A program made the translations under genes and the position numbers. A DNA stretch of 64,000 nucleotides from Adenophora triphylla var. japonica (taxonomy: Eukaryota > Streptophyta > Magnoliopsida > Asterales > Campanulaceae). Of the stretch, positions 10,127-21,745 are shown piece after piece; the stretch's first letter is position 1; the number at the start of each line of letters is the position of its first letter. The notes beneath the pieces were generated by a model that worked only from the letters and a program-made list of their open reading frames with translations, made no database searches and was not told where the DNA came from. The stretch lies in assembly GCA_022495995.1 (NCBI GenBank), contig JAFEMH010000338.1, positions 372,001 through 436,000 of the forward strand, written 5' to 3'.

Positions 10127-11271
10127 TCACACTACATACACCCTCATAAAAAGAAATAATTGCCACCTTTGCCATCTCCCGTCATCGTGCTGTGGTGACA
10201 TACGCACCAAGTAGTCATGAAGCTGCTCCTGACGCTCCATAGTAGTAGCAAACTGCGCATCCGTGTGAGCACGCGCGGAAGCAAAACACGAATCCATATG
10301 AGCAATCAAACGCTCCATGTCCCTACCACCTCGGCTAGCCGACACATAACCATCACCCTCAACATCCTCCATGTAATCATCATCATCATCATCGTCCTCG
10401 TCCACATCTTCATATTCAACTTCCTCCTCAACGACTCTAGAATTCATCCCCCTCACTTCTCTCTTATTGTTCTCAAGGGAAGCTCGTGAAATGGGCCTAA
10501 TAACTTTCACCTTTTCACCCCCAAAATTCCATTGAACGCCCTTAGCCTTGACTAACGCGGTAACAAGCGCCGGATATGGAAATCCATTCCTTTTACTCTC
10601 CCCCGCTTCTTGCATATGATTAGAGATAATATGACCCAATGAAATTTTTCCTCCGGAAATAATCAAATGAATTAACAATGCATGACTCCAAGGAACTTTC
10701 AAATGCTGAGATGTAGGAAAGACCTTAGAACACACAAACTTATTGACCCCCTTCGCCACGATGTTAAACTGAGTCTCGCACACATACTTAGGCGACCTAT
10801 CTGGCTTGTTAATCCATCGAAGTTGGTTACCCTCCAATGTCCTCACCACATCATCAAAATAAATCTGCCAATCACCATTCAAAGCTTTCATAAACTCACA
10901 TTCCTCTTCTTTGACCCTTGGGAGCCCATAAAATCTGTTGATATCATCACTATTGAATTTTATAGTCTTCCCCCGTACATACGTATACCCCCGGTCCATG
11001 GGGATTTTCTGCATATTCGCATAAGACTCTTTTACAACCAAACTATTCCCCTCCTCCGTCGGCTCGGAACAAAACCGTTGCCACCTTCTTACCCTAATAT
11101 TCGAAGCAAGCCCGAATGTTTCAAATTCAAATTTTCTCTCATCATGCATGGGCCTATCCGTATGAAAATAAAAATAATTGTGGGATTTGTAGTAGTTAAA
11201 CCTCGAGGCATCGTAAGGATCCTCACAACGTAGAAGGGTTCCGGGGGGAGAGGCACATTAGATGTGCTCAC
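10127..11271 (-). pseudogene. Athila env-like / plant transposon protein, element B
   Basis: Third gene of the Athila element, in the place of env. Beginning at the Met near 11271 (STSNVPLPPEPFYVV), the frame shifts near 11210 and then runs about 350 residues. It has the pattern YVRGKTIKFNSDDINRFYGLP near residue 80, a conserved helical middle (ILGHIISNHM-like), then a strongly acidic stretch (EYEDVDEDDDDDDDYMEDVE). A C-terminal heptad-like segment follows (MERQEQLHDYLVRM). No signal peptide or clear membrane segment is visible, so an envelope function is not supported by the sequence. The C-terminus is altered by a ~600-base deletion relative to the copy at 19675-20274. Confidence 0.75.
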
Positions 11272-12428
11272 ATCATCATGCTTTTATTTCTTTCGGGATT
11301 CTTTAGATTTAACTCCTCCCTTTTTAAGTTGCCCCTTCGATTTACCCTTATTAAACAAAATATCACCCAAACAACAACACCCACCTACTCAACCAAAAAT
11401 TGAAATCCAAATAGAGTAGTGAGAGAAAGTAGCTTCGAACCTTTTTGGGAATTTCTGGAAAAAGTCGCCGGAAAATTCAAAGCTTCGCCGGAAAATTCAA
11501 AGGTCGCCGGAATCTTCAAGAACTAGTCGGAAAATTCAAAGGTTGATGATGAAATCGCCCGGATTTGAAAAAGAATCGGCTAATCTGAAATCTTAGGGTG
11601 AGGGGAGTAACTTTTGTGTAGGAGGGTTGGTGAGATATAGGGAAGAAGGGGAGAAATCGTCGGAGAGAAGGGGGCTTAGCCGGAATTTATGGAGAGGGGT
11701 TAGAGAGAGGTGAGAGACTCCGGTGGGTTTATGTTGTTTATGGGTAAATAAATATCCACTTTCCTTTTATACTCGACCCGATCCAAGGCATCCTACCCGA
11801 TTTATCTTTCCATGGGCCGGATTTCCGATTGAACGACGCGAGGCGGCCGCCCGAACAGGATCGAGGCGCGCGCATGGACAATAGACACTTGGCTTGGGTT
11901 TGAACTAATTCGAGGTGAGCGCCTGAGGAAATACGAGGCGGCCGCTTGGAAGGCCGTAAGTTGGCCTCACTTTTTAGCTGTTTGAGGCGGGCGCCTGGAA
12001 TACGGCGAGGCGGACGCCTGGTCTACAGAAACTTGGTCATGGCTTTGGGCAATATGAGGCGGGCGCATGGAGAATAATGGGGCGGCCGTCTAGCTTTGCT
12101 GAATTTTGGCCCCTCTTTCTGTTGCTGAGGCTGGCGCCTCATGAATCATGGGGCGGCCGCCTGACTTTCAAATTTTTATTTTTATTTTTAATTTTTTTGA
12201 ATAAGAAATAGTCCCCAGGACATTTGTGTTGTGCTCCTCTCCCATATATCGCAGTTTCCTACACAAAACACCACAAACAAAATACCTCAGTAGCACCGAT
12301 TCCACACAAAATAATAAAAATAAAAATAAATAACAAAGAAATTCCCGGGTTGCCTCCCGGTAAGCCGCCCTTCTTTACCGTCTTTGGCTAGACTCAACGT
12401 CGGGTAAGCCCCCGGCATAGCATATGGC
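11272..12428. other. Spacer between pol and env-like gene of B, with conserved block
   Basis: Non-coding on both strands. It holds ten GC-rich near-palindromic tags (listed separately). At 12345-12415 (minus strand) it holds a block reading GTCTAGCCAAAGACGG, then GGGAGGCAACCCGG, just after the integrase stop. A decayed version of the same block follows the gag-pro frame of element E at about 54290-54345. The remainder (11300-11840) is AT-rich with short direct repeats such as GTCGCCGGAA / TCGCCGGAAA. Confidence 0.6.
11841..12170. repeat. Ten GAGGCGGCCGCCTGG-like tags in element B spacer
   Basis: Ten copies by eye of a word with consensus GAGGCGGSCGCCTGG lie in 330 bases of otherwise ordinary sequence. 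The best ones contain the perfect palindrome GGCGGCCGCC. They are absent from the B LTRs. Their core GCGGCCG is shared with the tags of element E. Confidence 0.85.
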
Positions 12429-13925
12429 TCATTCATAATTAGGATCGTAGAGATCCATCATCTCCACATCCTCAACACTAAAATCTCCACCATCAAAATA
12501 GGGCTTCAATCTTTGCCCATTCACCTTGAACTCTTGGTCTCCGAAAAGACTAGAGATCACAACTGCACCATGCAGAAATACCTCCCTCACCAAATAGGGA
12601 CCGGTCCACCGGGATCTCAATTTACCGGGAAACAAGCGCAAGCGGGAGTCCAATAGGAGGACTTTTTGACCAACCTTAAAGTCTCTCCTCAAAATCATTT
12701 TATCGTGCCACGCTTTTGCTCGTTCTTTATAAGACAAATTATTCTCATATGCCTCTCTCTGGATCTCTTCAAGTTCATTCAATTGTAATTTCCTTTCCTC
12801 ACCGGACCCGTCTAAGTTCATGTTGAATCTTTTAATTGCCCAAAAGGCTTTATGCTCTAATTCCACGGGCAAGTGACATGGCTTTCCAAACACTAAACGA
12901 TATGGGGACATACCAATTGGTGTCTTGTAAGCTATACGGTAGGCCCATAAAGCATCCTCTAGCCTAAGACTCCAATCCTTCCTATTCGGGTTCACAGTCT
13001 TTTCGAGGATGGACTTGATTTCCCTATTGGACACTTATGCCTGGCCATTTGTTTGGGGATGATAGGCGGTAGAGACCTTATGAGTGATATTATACTTTTT
13101 AACCAAAGCCTCCACCATCCTATTGCAAAAATGAGTTCCCCTATCACTAATCAAGGCCCTAGGCATCCCAAACCTAGACACAACATTACTCCTAAGAAAA
13201 CTCACCACCACCTTAGAATCATCGGTGCATGTAGGGATCGCTTCGACCCACTTGGAAACGTATTCCACTGCAAGTAAGATGTACACAAAACCAAAAGAAA
13301 TAGGGAACGGACCCATACAGTCAATTCCCCACACATCAAAAACTTCACAATTAATTATGATGTTTTGTGGCATCTCATTGCGGCGTCCTATATTTCCAAC
13401 ACGTTGACACCGGTCACAGGTCTTACAGAAGGCAGTGGCATCCATAAACAACTTTGGCCAAAAGAAGCCACTGTCTAACACTTTCCTAGCAGTATTTTTG
13501 GCATCAAAGTGTCCACCACATGCATACTCATGACAAAACTTCAGGATAGAGGCCATTTCATTTTCCGGGATACATCCACGAATGACTTGGTCAGCGCAAT
13601 GCTTCCACAAGTTTGGCTCTTCCCACACATAGTACTTAGCTTCACTGCGGATTTTGTCTCTCTTGGATTTAGAAAATCCTTGGGGAAATTTATTAGAGAC
13701 CAAAAAGTTTACCAAATCCGCATACCAAGGGAACACCTCTTTCACTGCCCACAAAGCCTCATCAGGAAACTCACCCCTAATAGGGGCTTGTTTATAAGGC
13801 TTATCCTCTTCTCTCACAAGACGACTCAAGTGATCAGCAACAACATTTTCTGCCCCTTTCTTATCCTTAACCTCTATGTCAAATTCACTCAATAAGAGAA
13901 TCCACCGAATGAGTCTCGATTTCGC
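12429..13925 (-). pseudogene. pol: Integrase of element B (Athila)
   Basis: About 490 residues in two open parts, 13892-13035 and 13034-12429, in one frame. The zinc finger has H-x3-H-type spacing near [13 protein letters not shown] and the pair CKTCDRC. Core motifs are [10 protein letters not shown] (first Asp) and ISDRGTHF (second Asp). The third catalytic residue, Glu, expected exactly 35 residues after the second Asp, is replaced by a TAA stop at about 13033. The rest continues with [11 protein letters not shown] and the C-terminal [13 protein letters not shown] (GPY module). The upstream piece begins near [13 protein letters not shown], the end of RNase H. The element cannot integrate by its own enzyme. 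Confidence 0.9.
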
Positions 13926-13928
13926 CTC

Positions 13929-15150
13929 CTACTTAGACATCAAATACCTAAGAGCAGCATGATCGGTGTACACAATGATTTTAGTCCCAAGCAAATAGGA
14001 CCTACATTTCTCCAATGCAAAAACCACCGCTAACATCTCTTTTTCAATAGTGGAATAGTTTCTTTGTGCCTCATTCAAAGTCATAGATGCATAATAGATA
14101 ACATGAGAGGCACGATCCACTTTTTGACCCAAAACTGCCCCCACGGCATAGTCACTAGCATCACACATGATCTCAAAGGGAATAGACCAATTGGGGGCTT
14201 GAATTATGGGAGTAGATGTCAATCTACCCTTCAACTCATCAAATGATTTCTTGCAATTATCATCAAATTTAAAATCCACCTCTTTTTACAACAAGGTGCA
14301 TAGAGGTGTAGCAATCTTTGAAAAAATATTTTATGAAGCGACGGTAAAACCCCGCATGACCAAGGAAAGACCGCACTTCATGCACATTTGTAGGGTAAGG
14401 AAGTGTGGAAATAACATCAATTTTAGCTTTGTCCACTTCAATACCCTTTTTAGAAACCACATGACCCAACACAATGCCTTGCTCAACCATGAAGTGACAT
14501 TTTTCAAAATTCAACACCAAATTGGTTTCAACACATCAGTCAAGAACTAAAGCAAGGTGAGCAAGACATTGGTCGAAGGAGTCTCCATGGACGGTGAAGT
14601 CATCCATGAAAACTTCCATAAAGTTTTCCACAAAATCGGAGAAGATGCTCATCATACACCTTTGAAAAGTCGCAGGTGCATTGCATAAACCAAAGGGCAT
14701 CCTCCGAAAGGCAAAGGTGCCGAAGGGGCAAGTAAAGGTGGTTTTCTCTTGGTCTTCCGGTGCAATTGGTATTTGAAAATACCCGGAATAACCATCAAGG
14801 AAACAATAGTATGCCCTTCCGGCCAACCTTTCCAACATTTGATCAATAAAGGGGAGGGGGAAGTGATCTTTTCTAGTTACCTCATTAAGCCGACGAAGAT
14901 CAATGCAAACACGCCATCCCGTTTGCTCCCGGGTTGGCACCAACTCTCCCTTATGATTGATGACGACGGTAATCCCGCCTCTCTTAGCTACACATTGAGT
15001 AGGACTAACCCACTCACTATCGGATATAACATAAATGATCCCCATCTGTAGCAACTTCAGAACCTCCTTCTTCACCACCTCCATCATAGGTGGATTCAAC
15101 CTCTTCTATGGTTGCCTTACCGGCTTAGCCCCTCCTCTAGCAAGATCCGG
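13929..15150 (-). pseudogene. pol: Reverse transcriptase and RNase H of element B
   Basis: RT is encoded from about 15099 down to 14269, and RNase H from 14279 to 13929. RT has WRVCIDLRRLN, FLDGYSGYFQIPI (catalytic Asp) and VFMDDFTVHG (catalytic Asp pair), the Athila form. A stop near 14536 and a frameshift near 14275 separate the thumb and RNase H. RNase H has CDASDYAVGAVL, EKEMLAVVFALEK and YTDHAALRYL, with its acidic residues present. The next codons run into integrase after a stop at 13929. Confidence 0.9.
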
Positions 15151-15206
15151 TGAGTATATAATTAAGGACTTATGCCCTTGATGTCGGCAATAGTCCACCC
15201 AATCGC

Positions 15207-16508
15207 TTATTTCCATCCCCGAATCACATCAACTAATTTATTCTCTTGCTTCTCCATCAGAACACTAGAGATCACCACAGGAAGTGTCTTCCTTTCACCC
15301 AAGAAAGCATATTTCAAACTCTCGGGTAGGGGTTTCAATTCAAGCATAGGTGCCTTCTCAATAGATGGCAATGGTTTCTCCGGTGGCACCTCCAACTGTA
15401 CACGACCGTAACCCGGTGACGAGGCATACATAGCATCCTCAGAAAGGCTCATCACCGCCTCCTTCATCTCGTTGGAAATATTAAAGTCTAACCCCGCACA
15501 CTCCAAAGCATTCTCTAATACAGATTCCATGTCATTATCTCCCCCACACACATCGAATACCTCTTGAGCAATGGGCTCAACTACATCAATGAAATTCACC
15601 GAATGAATATCCTTAGGGTACTTCATGGCATCAAAGATATTGAACTCCATTTGTTGCCCATCAAACTCCATAGTCAACGACCCATTAGAAACATCCAATT
15701 TAGTACGAGCAGTCGACATGAATGGCCTCCCTAACAGAATGGGAGCCTTAGGATATGTATCCATCTCCAGTACATAGAAATCTGCAGGAAAAATGAGCTT
15801 ACCAACCCGAACTAGAACATCCTCAATCAACCCCTTAGGGTACGCATTAGATCTGTCGGCAAGCTGAATAATCACTCGAGTATCCTGTAGAGGTCCCAAC
15901 TTTAGGTTCTCAAACAACGCATAGGGCATGACGTTGATTGATGCCCCCAAGTCAAGCATAGCCATATGCTCCGAAGCATCCTCTAGAGACACCGGAATCA
16001 CAAACATACCCCGATCACTGCACTTTTTAGGCATCCTCTTCTGATAGACCGCAGACACATGCTCACTGATTCTTACCTTTTTCTGACTTCGTTCCTTCTG
16101 ATTCCTCTTCATAGTACATAACTCCTTCAAAAACTTTGCATATCTTGGAACTGACTGAAGAAGATCTAGAAACGGAATATTTACCTTGAGCCTCTTGAAT
16201 GTGTCAAAGATAGCCTTGTCAGGCTCCGACTTTCTGTCCTCCCTCAATGCATACGGGAACGGGGGAACTGGCTCATACACAGGGAACACGGGTGCAGTAC
16301 TCTTCTCCTTCTCAGAAGTCTTCTCCTCAGGTGTAACCCTCTCAACCACTAACTCGGGCTCCTCTTTGACAACTACCTCCTCTAGCTTCCTTCCACTACA
16401 CAAAGTCACCGCACTAACATTAGACTTTGGATTCGGTTCAGTTCTAGATGGCAACTTCCCCGAATCTTTAGCCTCCATTCTCCCAACTACATCTGCAAGC
16501 TGACTCAT
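15207..16508 (-). pseudogene. gag-pro: Gag tail and aspartic protease of element B
   Basis: A frame of 433 residues. The first half is a low-complexity linker rich in Glu, Pro and Lys. Around residue 190 is the retropepsin region MLDLGASINVMP, with the DLGA form typical of Athila instead of DSG/DTG. It is followed by ILLGRPFM, the second conserved protease loop. A stop near 15207 separates it from RT, and one near 16540 from gag. Confidence 0.85.
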
Positions 16509-16662
16509 GTGCTTCTCAAAACTGCTGATACTCGATTATATCTTCTGCTGAAACTGTTGGAAATTCCCATTCATGGTAGACATGCTCTGTGCTAATGATC
16601 GGACCATGTCCTCTGTAGACTGTCCTTGCGGCTGCTGCTGTCCAACGGGTGCTCTATACTGA

Positions 16663-17871
16663 TTAAACTGGTTGCCACGATCTGCGACCTGCGATACCCC
16701 CGCCGATTATTGAGCAGGCCGCCCGAAACCCCTGTTGACCTTGTGGTGGACCATACCTGAGGTTCGGATGAACATTATTCACAGTGTTGTAATTGAACTG
16801 CGGTGGCCTCTGACCCTGCTGATTAAACCCTATAGCATTAACATCCACCACCTCATCCGTCTGAAGAGTAGGACAAGAATCAGTCGGGTGAGTCACATCA
16901 TTACATATGCCACAGTGCTGAGGTTGTTGACCCAAAGCCAATGTCTTCAACAAACTTTTAACATCCTCCATCTCAGTCTCCAACTTGCTCGTGATATCAC
17001 TCGATCCCGCTGCACTGACTTGTCTAATACTAGACCTCCTTCCATGAGTCCTTGTGCTCTTGGCCAATTCTTCAATCAACTACTCAGCATCCCTGGTAGT
17101 TTTATTCAAAATACTACCTCCACAAGTAGAATCCACCCATCTTTTATCCTGCACAGTCAATCCTCCATAAAAGTATACAATGAGCTGCTCATCATAAAAG
17201 CCATGATACGGACAGCTTCTGCAAAGCTTATAGAACCGATTGTGATAATCATATAACGATTCATCGGACCGCTGCTCCATGTTACTGATATCCCACTTCA
17301 TGACATTGATCTGATCTGGAGGGAAGAACTCATCAAGAAACACCTCCTTCAACTGCTGCCAAGATGTAATGCTACTCAGTGGCAAGTGATAATACCACGC
17401 ATTCGCGTTATCCTTAAGAGTAAAGGAAAAGGCCCTCAGCAATAGTTGCTCAAGAGGGAGTGTAGCCAGTTTCATGCTCTTGCATATCTGCACAAACTGC
17501 GCTATGTGCTGATTAGGATTCTCCCCTGGTATCCCATTAAAGTGGGGCAACTGGTTCAGCAACCCTAGCTTCAACTCAAAGGTGACCCCAGCAGGCAAAT
17601 CGGGAAACAACACTGCTTGTGGTTGCTCATTCCAGTTCGGAACAATCCTTTGCCTCAATGTCTGAAGTGGGGGATTATTGCCTCTTCCATTACCCCCATT
17701 ATTCACAACCTCCGGATCGTTATCACCCCTGCCGTTATTATTATTCATCTCGTTCCGCTGCAAATTTCTCCTACACCTGAAATACCTTTCAATTTCCGGA
17801 ACAAAGGGACTAGCAAGTTGATTAGCAGAACGGGAATGGACCATAAAAGGTTCCACACCACAAGATGACAA
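16663..17871 (-). pseudogene. gag: gag of element B (inner copy)
   Basis: Capsid/nucleocapsid protein of an Athila element. Residues 60-260 match the Retrotrans_gag pattern ([50 protein letters not shown]). A single nonsense codon at 17080-17082 interrupts the frame; the outer copy has Gln there. The second part has one zinc-knuckle-like CGICNDVTHPTDSC and a Gln/Pro/Asn-rich tail that loses frame near 16700. Confidence 0.9.
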
Positions 17872-17961
17872 TAATAATAAAGCTCAACTAAACAGGAAAC
17901 AAGAAAAAGAAAAAAAATAGATTAAGAAAAAAGAATAAGAGTGCAAACAAGTAAACATCGT

Positions 17962-17979
17962 TCCCCGGCAACTGCGCCA
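17962..17979 (-). promoter_or_regulatory. Primer binding site, tRNA-Asp (element B)
   Basis: On the minus strand TGGCGCAGTTGCCGGGGA follows the LTR end ...CTATCA after a short AT spacer. It is complementary to the 3' end of plant tRNA-Asp(GTC) with one mismatch. The tRNA-Asp primer is typical of Athila. Confidence 0.85.
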
Positions 17980-17984
17980 AAATT

Positions 17985-19320
17985 TGATAGGCTAAATTCG
18001 CACGCCTACAAATTAATTACCAAGACTCGGCTACAAAACTGTAGCTAGGACAAGTCCAGGGTCGATCCACTGAAGAACGGTTATTTATTTGCACAATTGT
18101 CACTTGACAAGATTGGGGGTCTGCTTGATTATTATTAAATTCCTAAGACGGGAATTAAAACTAAGTTGTAAACAATTAAAGGAAAAGCACTTTGGATCAA
18201 TTATTTTCCCCGTCTATCATTCAAATATCATCGGTTAACTCTTTTCACTTTTACCCTATTCACTCGATCACGAGATGTATTTCAATCTCTATCTCTTTCT
18301 TTTATATTAGCTAATAGCAGTGACACACTCACTAATAACCCTAATCAATACCTAAACCTAACTGACACAGTCTAGATTCATAATATCGATTGATTCTGAT
18401 TTAAGAGATTAAGTTCGAGAACACGTTCTAATGTTATTTCAATTAGATACTTGTCTATTTTCTTCTTCTTCACAATTTACCATGACACATGCATAAACCA
18501 TAAAGTTGCTACTTATGAAACCCTAAATTGACACAATCTTAGGGGATTCTAGCAATGAATTAAGATTCAAGATTCAACAATTGGCCTAATTGAAAAACCC
18601 TAGAAATCAATTCAATCAATAAACACAGAAGAAAATATGAATAGGACAAAAGATACGAAAAGAAATTAATCTCAATTGAATTTCAAGAAGGTTCCAATAA
18701 TCGAATCCAAAGCAAGGGTATTTAGTTCTCCATGAAAAGCAATGAACTCTCTAAGAAAATAAAATAAAAGTCGAACCCTAAAACTGTTGTCAAAAGAAGT
18801 ATATATACTCCTCCATTCAATAAACCTAATACTAAATTAAAACGGAAAATTAAAAAGAAAGAAAAAGGCAAGTCAACGTAAACTTCTTCCTTGGTCCACG
18901 CAGTCAGCAGCCTTCTTGGATTTCGCGTACGGCTAGACATGTTTCCTAAACTTCTCCTTCCACTTTGGTAATCCAAGTTTCCATAATTTCATTCTGGTCA
19001 CTGGCCTTTCTCCATCTGCAGTTTGATTCCAAGAGCTTCACCGATTTTCAGTCTGGTCCCTGAACTTCTGCTAATTGCAGCTTTACCCTCTGTTGACCTT
19101 GACTTGAAGGCTGACTTTGACTTGTTTTTTGAGCATTAATAAACTTCGCAGGAACATCATAAAATCACTAAAAACATGTCTCAAAATACAATGATTTCCT
19201 ACGAACTTACCAATCCAACATCTACTCAAAATTACATCAAAACTAATCTAAAGTACATCAAAATCAAGATAAAATGTCTCAAAAACTAGGGAATTACATA
19301 TACTGAAATCCACCACATCA
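17985..19320 (-). repeat. Right LTR of element B (1,336 bp)
   Basis: Same structure as the left LTR, with a TATA-like GTATATATAC on the minus strand at 18799-18808. PBS lies on its left and PPT on its right, so it is the 5' LTR of the complete interior and the 3' LTR of the outer unit. Confidence 0.85.
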
Positions 19321-19922
19321 AATTCCCCCACGCTTAGACCATTACTCGTCCCTGAGTAATATCCTAACCTCACTCTAAATCGCCGGTCTAAACAGATAGC
19401 ATGGGAAGAAAATGACCCCTAATCTCCTCTAGTCCGCCAACACAAGTCAATGAAAGAGAATAGCCATCGGAGCAATTAGAGACTCCGTCTCCTTATAACA
19501 CCAAAATATCAACAATGAAAATAACGACTTTAGCTTGATACCAACTCCCATAATAAAACGGTATCCAAACTAAGGTCCACACAGATAAAAGTCAAGGGGA
19601 ACTAAATATGTCCTAAGCTTCCCCTACGCTTGGCTCACACTACATACACCCTCATAAAAAGAAATAATTGCTAAGGTAGTGATCCTTAAGCTAAAATTTA
19701 CCTCGTAAAAACACCAACATCCCTTATAACTCCAAAGATGAATGAGAGTTTCTAAATCCTAGGCACCACTATCCAAACCTCCTAATCCAAAGTGGTCCTA
19801 CCCAACACTCCAAAACCTCCCTTTTGTCTCCAACTCCGGTCATATCAAGGATAGAAAATACTCAATTCTCACATTTTGCCTAAGCACCCTTTCGGGTTTT
19901 CACTTAGCCTCTCATTTTTTTT

Positions 19923-20004
<82 letters not shown>

Positions 20005-20274
20005 GTTTTCAACACACCCTTTCCTTTTGCCTAAGTGCCCTCTCGGGTTTTCACTTAGCCTCTCTTTTGTGTTTTTTTTTTCAAAGAAGGAAAACAATCA
20101 TATACAAACAACAAGCATGTACCACCACCCCCTCACTAAACCATGCATAGTCCCATATGCATCACTACAAGTACAAAACAAATAAGAAAGGGGTAGGGAT
20201 ACCTTCCGGGACTACTGAGCTGGGCGGAGATGATGGTCCCATGGACCCTGCTGGCTAGAGCTGCTCCCCGGATA
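19321..20274 (-). other. 3' UTR of outer B unit with two GNRA-type hairpins and (TA)n
   Basis: Starts with the PPT (19321 onward). It contains two copies of a hairpin unit at 19877-19913 and 20028-20063. On the minus strand each folds as CTAAG/CTTAG around CCC-GAAA-GGG or CCC-GAGA-GGG. Between them are T-runs and a (TA)n tract at 19925-19997. The segment 19675-20274 is missing from the inner unit (junction at about 10161). Confidence 0.7.
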
Positions 20275-20857
20275 TTGCCACCTCTGCCATCTCCCGTCAT
20301 CGTGCTGTGGTGCCATACGCACCAAGTAGTCATGAAGCTGCTCCTAACGCTCCATAGTAGTAGCAAACTGCGCATCCGTATGAGCACGCGCGGAAGCAAA
20401 ACACGAATCCATATGAGCAATCAAACGCTCCATGTCTATACCACCTCAGCTAGCCGACACAGAACCATCACCCTCAACATCCTCCATGTAATCATCATCA
20501 TCGTCCTCGTCCACATCTTCATATTCAACTTCCTCCTCAACTTCCTCCTCAATGACTCTAGCATTCATCCCCCTCACTTCTCTCTTATTGTTCTCAAGGG
20601 AAGCTCGTGAAATGGGCCTAATAACTTTCACCTTTTCACCCCAAAAATTCCATTGAACCCCCGCAGCCTTGACTAACGCGGTAACAAGCGCCGGATATGG
20701 AAATCCATTCCTTTTACTCTCCCCCGCTTCTTGCATATGATTAGAGATAATATGGCCCAATGAAATTTTTCCTCCGAAAATAATCAAATGAATTAACAAT
20801 GCATGACTCCAAGGAACTTTCAAATGCTGAGACGTAGGAAAGACCTTAGAACACACA
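20275..20857 (-). pseudogene. Env-like gene fragment, outer B unit
   Basis: Second copy of the env-like protein's C-terminal ~190 residues. It includes HALLIHLIIFGGKISLGHII, the acidic run EYEDVDEDDDDDYMEDVE and the heptad-like end. A TGA replaces an Arg codon near 20448. The N-terminal part is lost at 20857, where the sequence passes through about 8 filler bases into LTR A. Confidence 0.8.
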
Positions 20858-20865
20858 GACAAAAG

Positions 20866-21745
20866 AACGAATTTGGAAAAGCTGAAAATTGGAATTTGGG
20901 ATTTTGGCACGACTCATGACTAGGAGCACGACTCGTGCCTTGGGTAACGACTCGTGACAAAAGTAACGACTAGTGACAATGAAATCAGTACGACTGAATT
21001 TTATTTCACGACTCGTGGGAACGAGTGCTTTTGGCTTGGTCACGACTCGTGCCCTCAGGCACGACTCGTGCCCTTGATCAGCACGAGTACAAAATAAGGA
21101 ACAACTCGTGGTACGACTGATTTTGGCTTGGGCACGACTCGTGCTCATTGGCACGACTCATGCCAGCGTCCAATTTTAGTCCGTATGCGGTTTCCTTAGG
21201 AAGAAAGGTTTTTGGTTTGTTCAAGGATTCTACCTAATAGTTAGGGATTTATATTTGATATAAATACAATCCTTCTTGCAGCCAAAAACACATATTTGTC
21301 TAGGTTTATGAAACTCTAGAATTTTGATATAGATTGAGAATCAAAATATCAAAAAGCTCCGCTCCCAAATAATTCCATTGTTTTGGCAATTGATTATTGA
21401 ATTTCGATTCAATAATCGGATGATCATCTAGAAATCCTACAAGAATTTTTCTTGGGTTCGTTCGCATGTGGATCACCATTAGAGGGCGATTATTTTATCT
21501 CCTAAATCTTAAAGATCACCATTGTTAATTCATCACCAAGGTAGAACAAGGAAGAAGAAGATCCAAGTTTCATCAATAAATTCAAAGGTTGAATTTTGAG
21601 ATTCGTTTGAACAAACATAATCGCATTCAAGGTATGTAAATCTATTTCATATGTTTCTAATCTCTTCATTCTAGATGGATTCAAGGCTAGGGTTTTTTTG
21701 ATTTATAAAGTTCTTCCGCTGCGTTTGTAACACCAAAACCCAACA
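20866..21745 (+). repeat. 3' LTR of element A, 5'-truncated (880 bp)
   Basis: Matches 4076-4950 of the 5' LTR, including the tag cluster (20908-21162), the TATA box and the CCCAACA end. A GCTCCG-containing 4-5 base insertion near 21360 and scattered substitutions distinguish it. The first ~820 bases are missing. Confidence 0.9.

Larger units (their letters stand above)
7462..20857 (-). mobile_element. Element B: Athila-type multimer, gag'-LTR-interior-LTR-env'
   Basis: Minus-strand Athila-lineage Ty3/gypsy DNA. It contains one complete interior (9813-17984) bounded by two same-direction LTRs (8478-9812 and 17985-19320). Outside each LTR is a further partial interior: gag 5' part at 7462-8477 and 3' UTR plus env-like part at 19321-20857. 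Every LTR thus has a PBS on one side and a PPT on the other. No TSD is seen at the outer edges. The left edge is within a few shared bases (CTCC), and the right edge carries about 8 filler bases before LTR A. Confidence 0.85.
3255..21745 (+). mobile_element. Element A: Tekay-type chromovirus, TSD CAAGA, disrupted by element B
   Basis: LTR retrotransposon bounded by TGTTGG at 3255 and CCAACA at 21745. The 5-bp direct repeat CAAGA lies at 3250-3254 and 21746-21750, and removing one copy with the element rejoins the RT frame of element C. It has a full 5' LTR, an initiator-Met PBS and a gag-pol frame cut in the RNase H region at about 7461. The rest of pol, the PPT and the first ~820 bases of the 3' LTR are missing and are replaced by element B. 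Confidence 0.9.

Noticed and set aside
10217..11233. Plus-strand frames overlapping the env-like gene of B.
   Set aside because: Shadows of the minus-strand gene, which has the recognisable domain and acidic run. The same shadows recur in the outer copy.
10127..11271. Reading the third Athila gene as a true retroviral envelope protein.
   Set aside because: No signal peptide, clear membrane anchor or fusion-peptide-like segment is visible. It looks like a plant transposon-associated protein with an acidic tail.
19912..20097. Small minus-strand frame with Tyr-Ile repeats.
   Set aside because: Reads through the (TA)n tract at 19925-19997.
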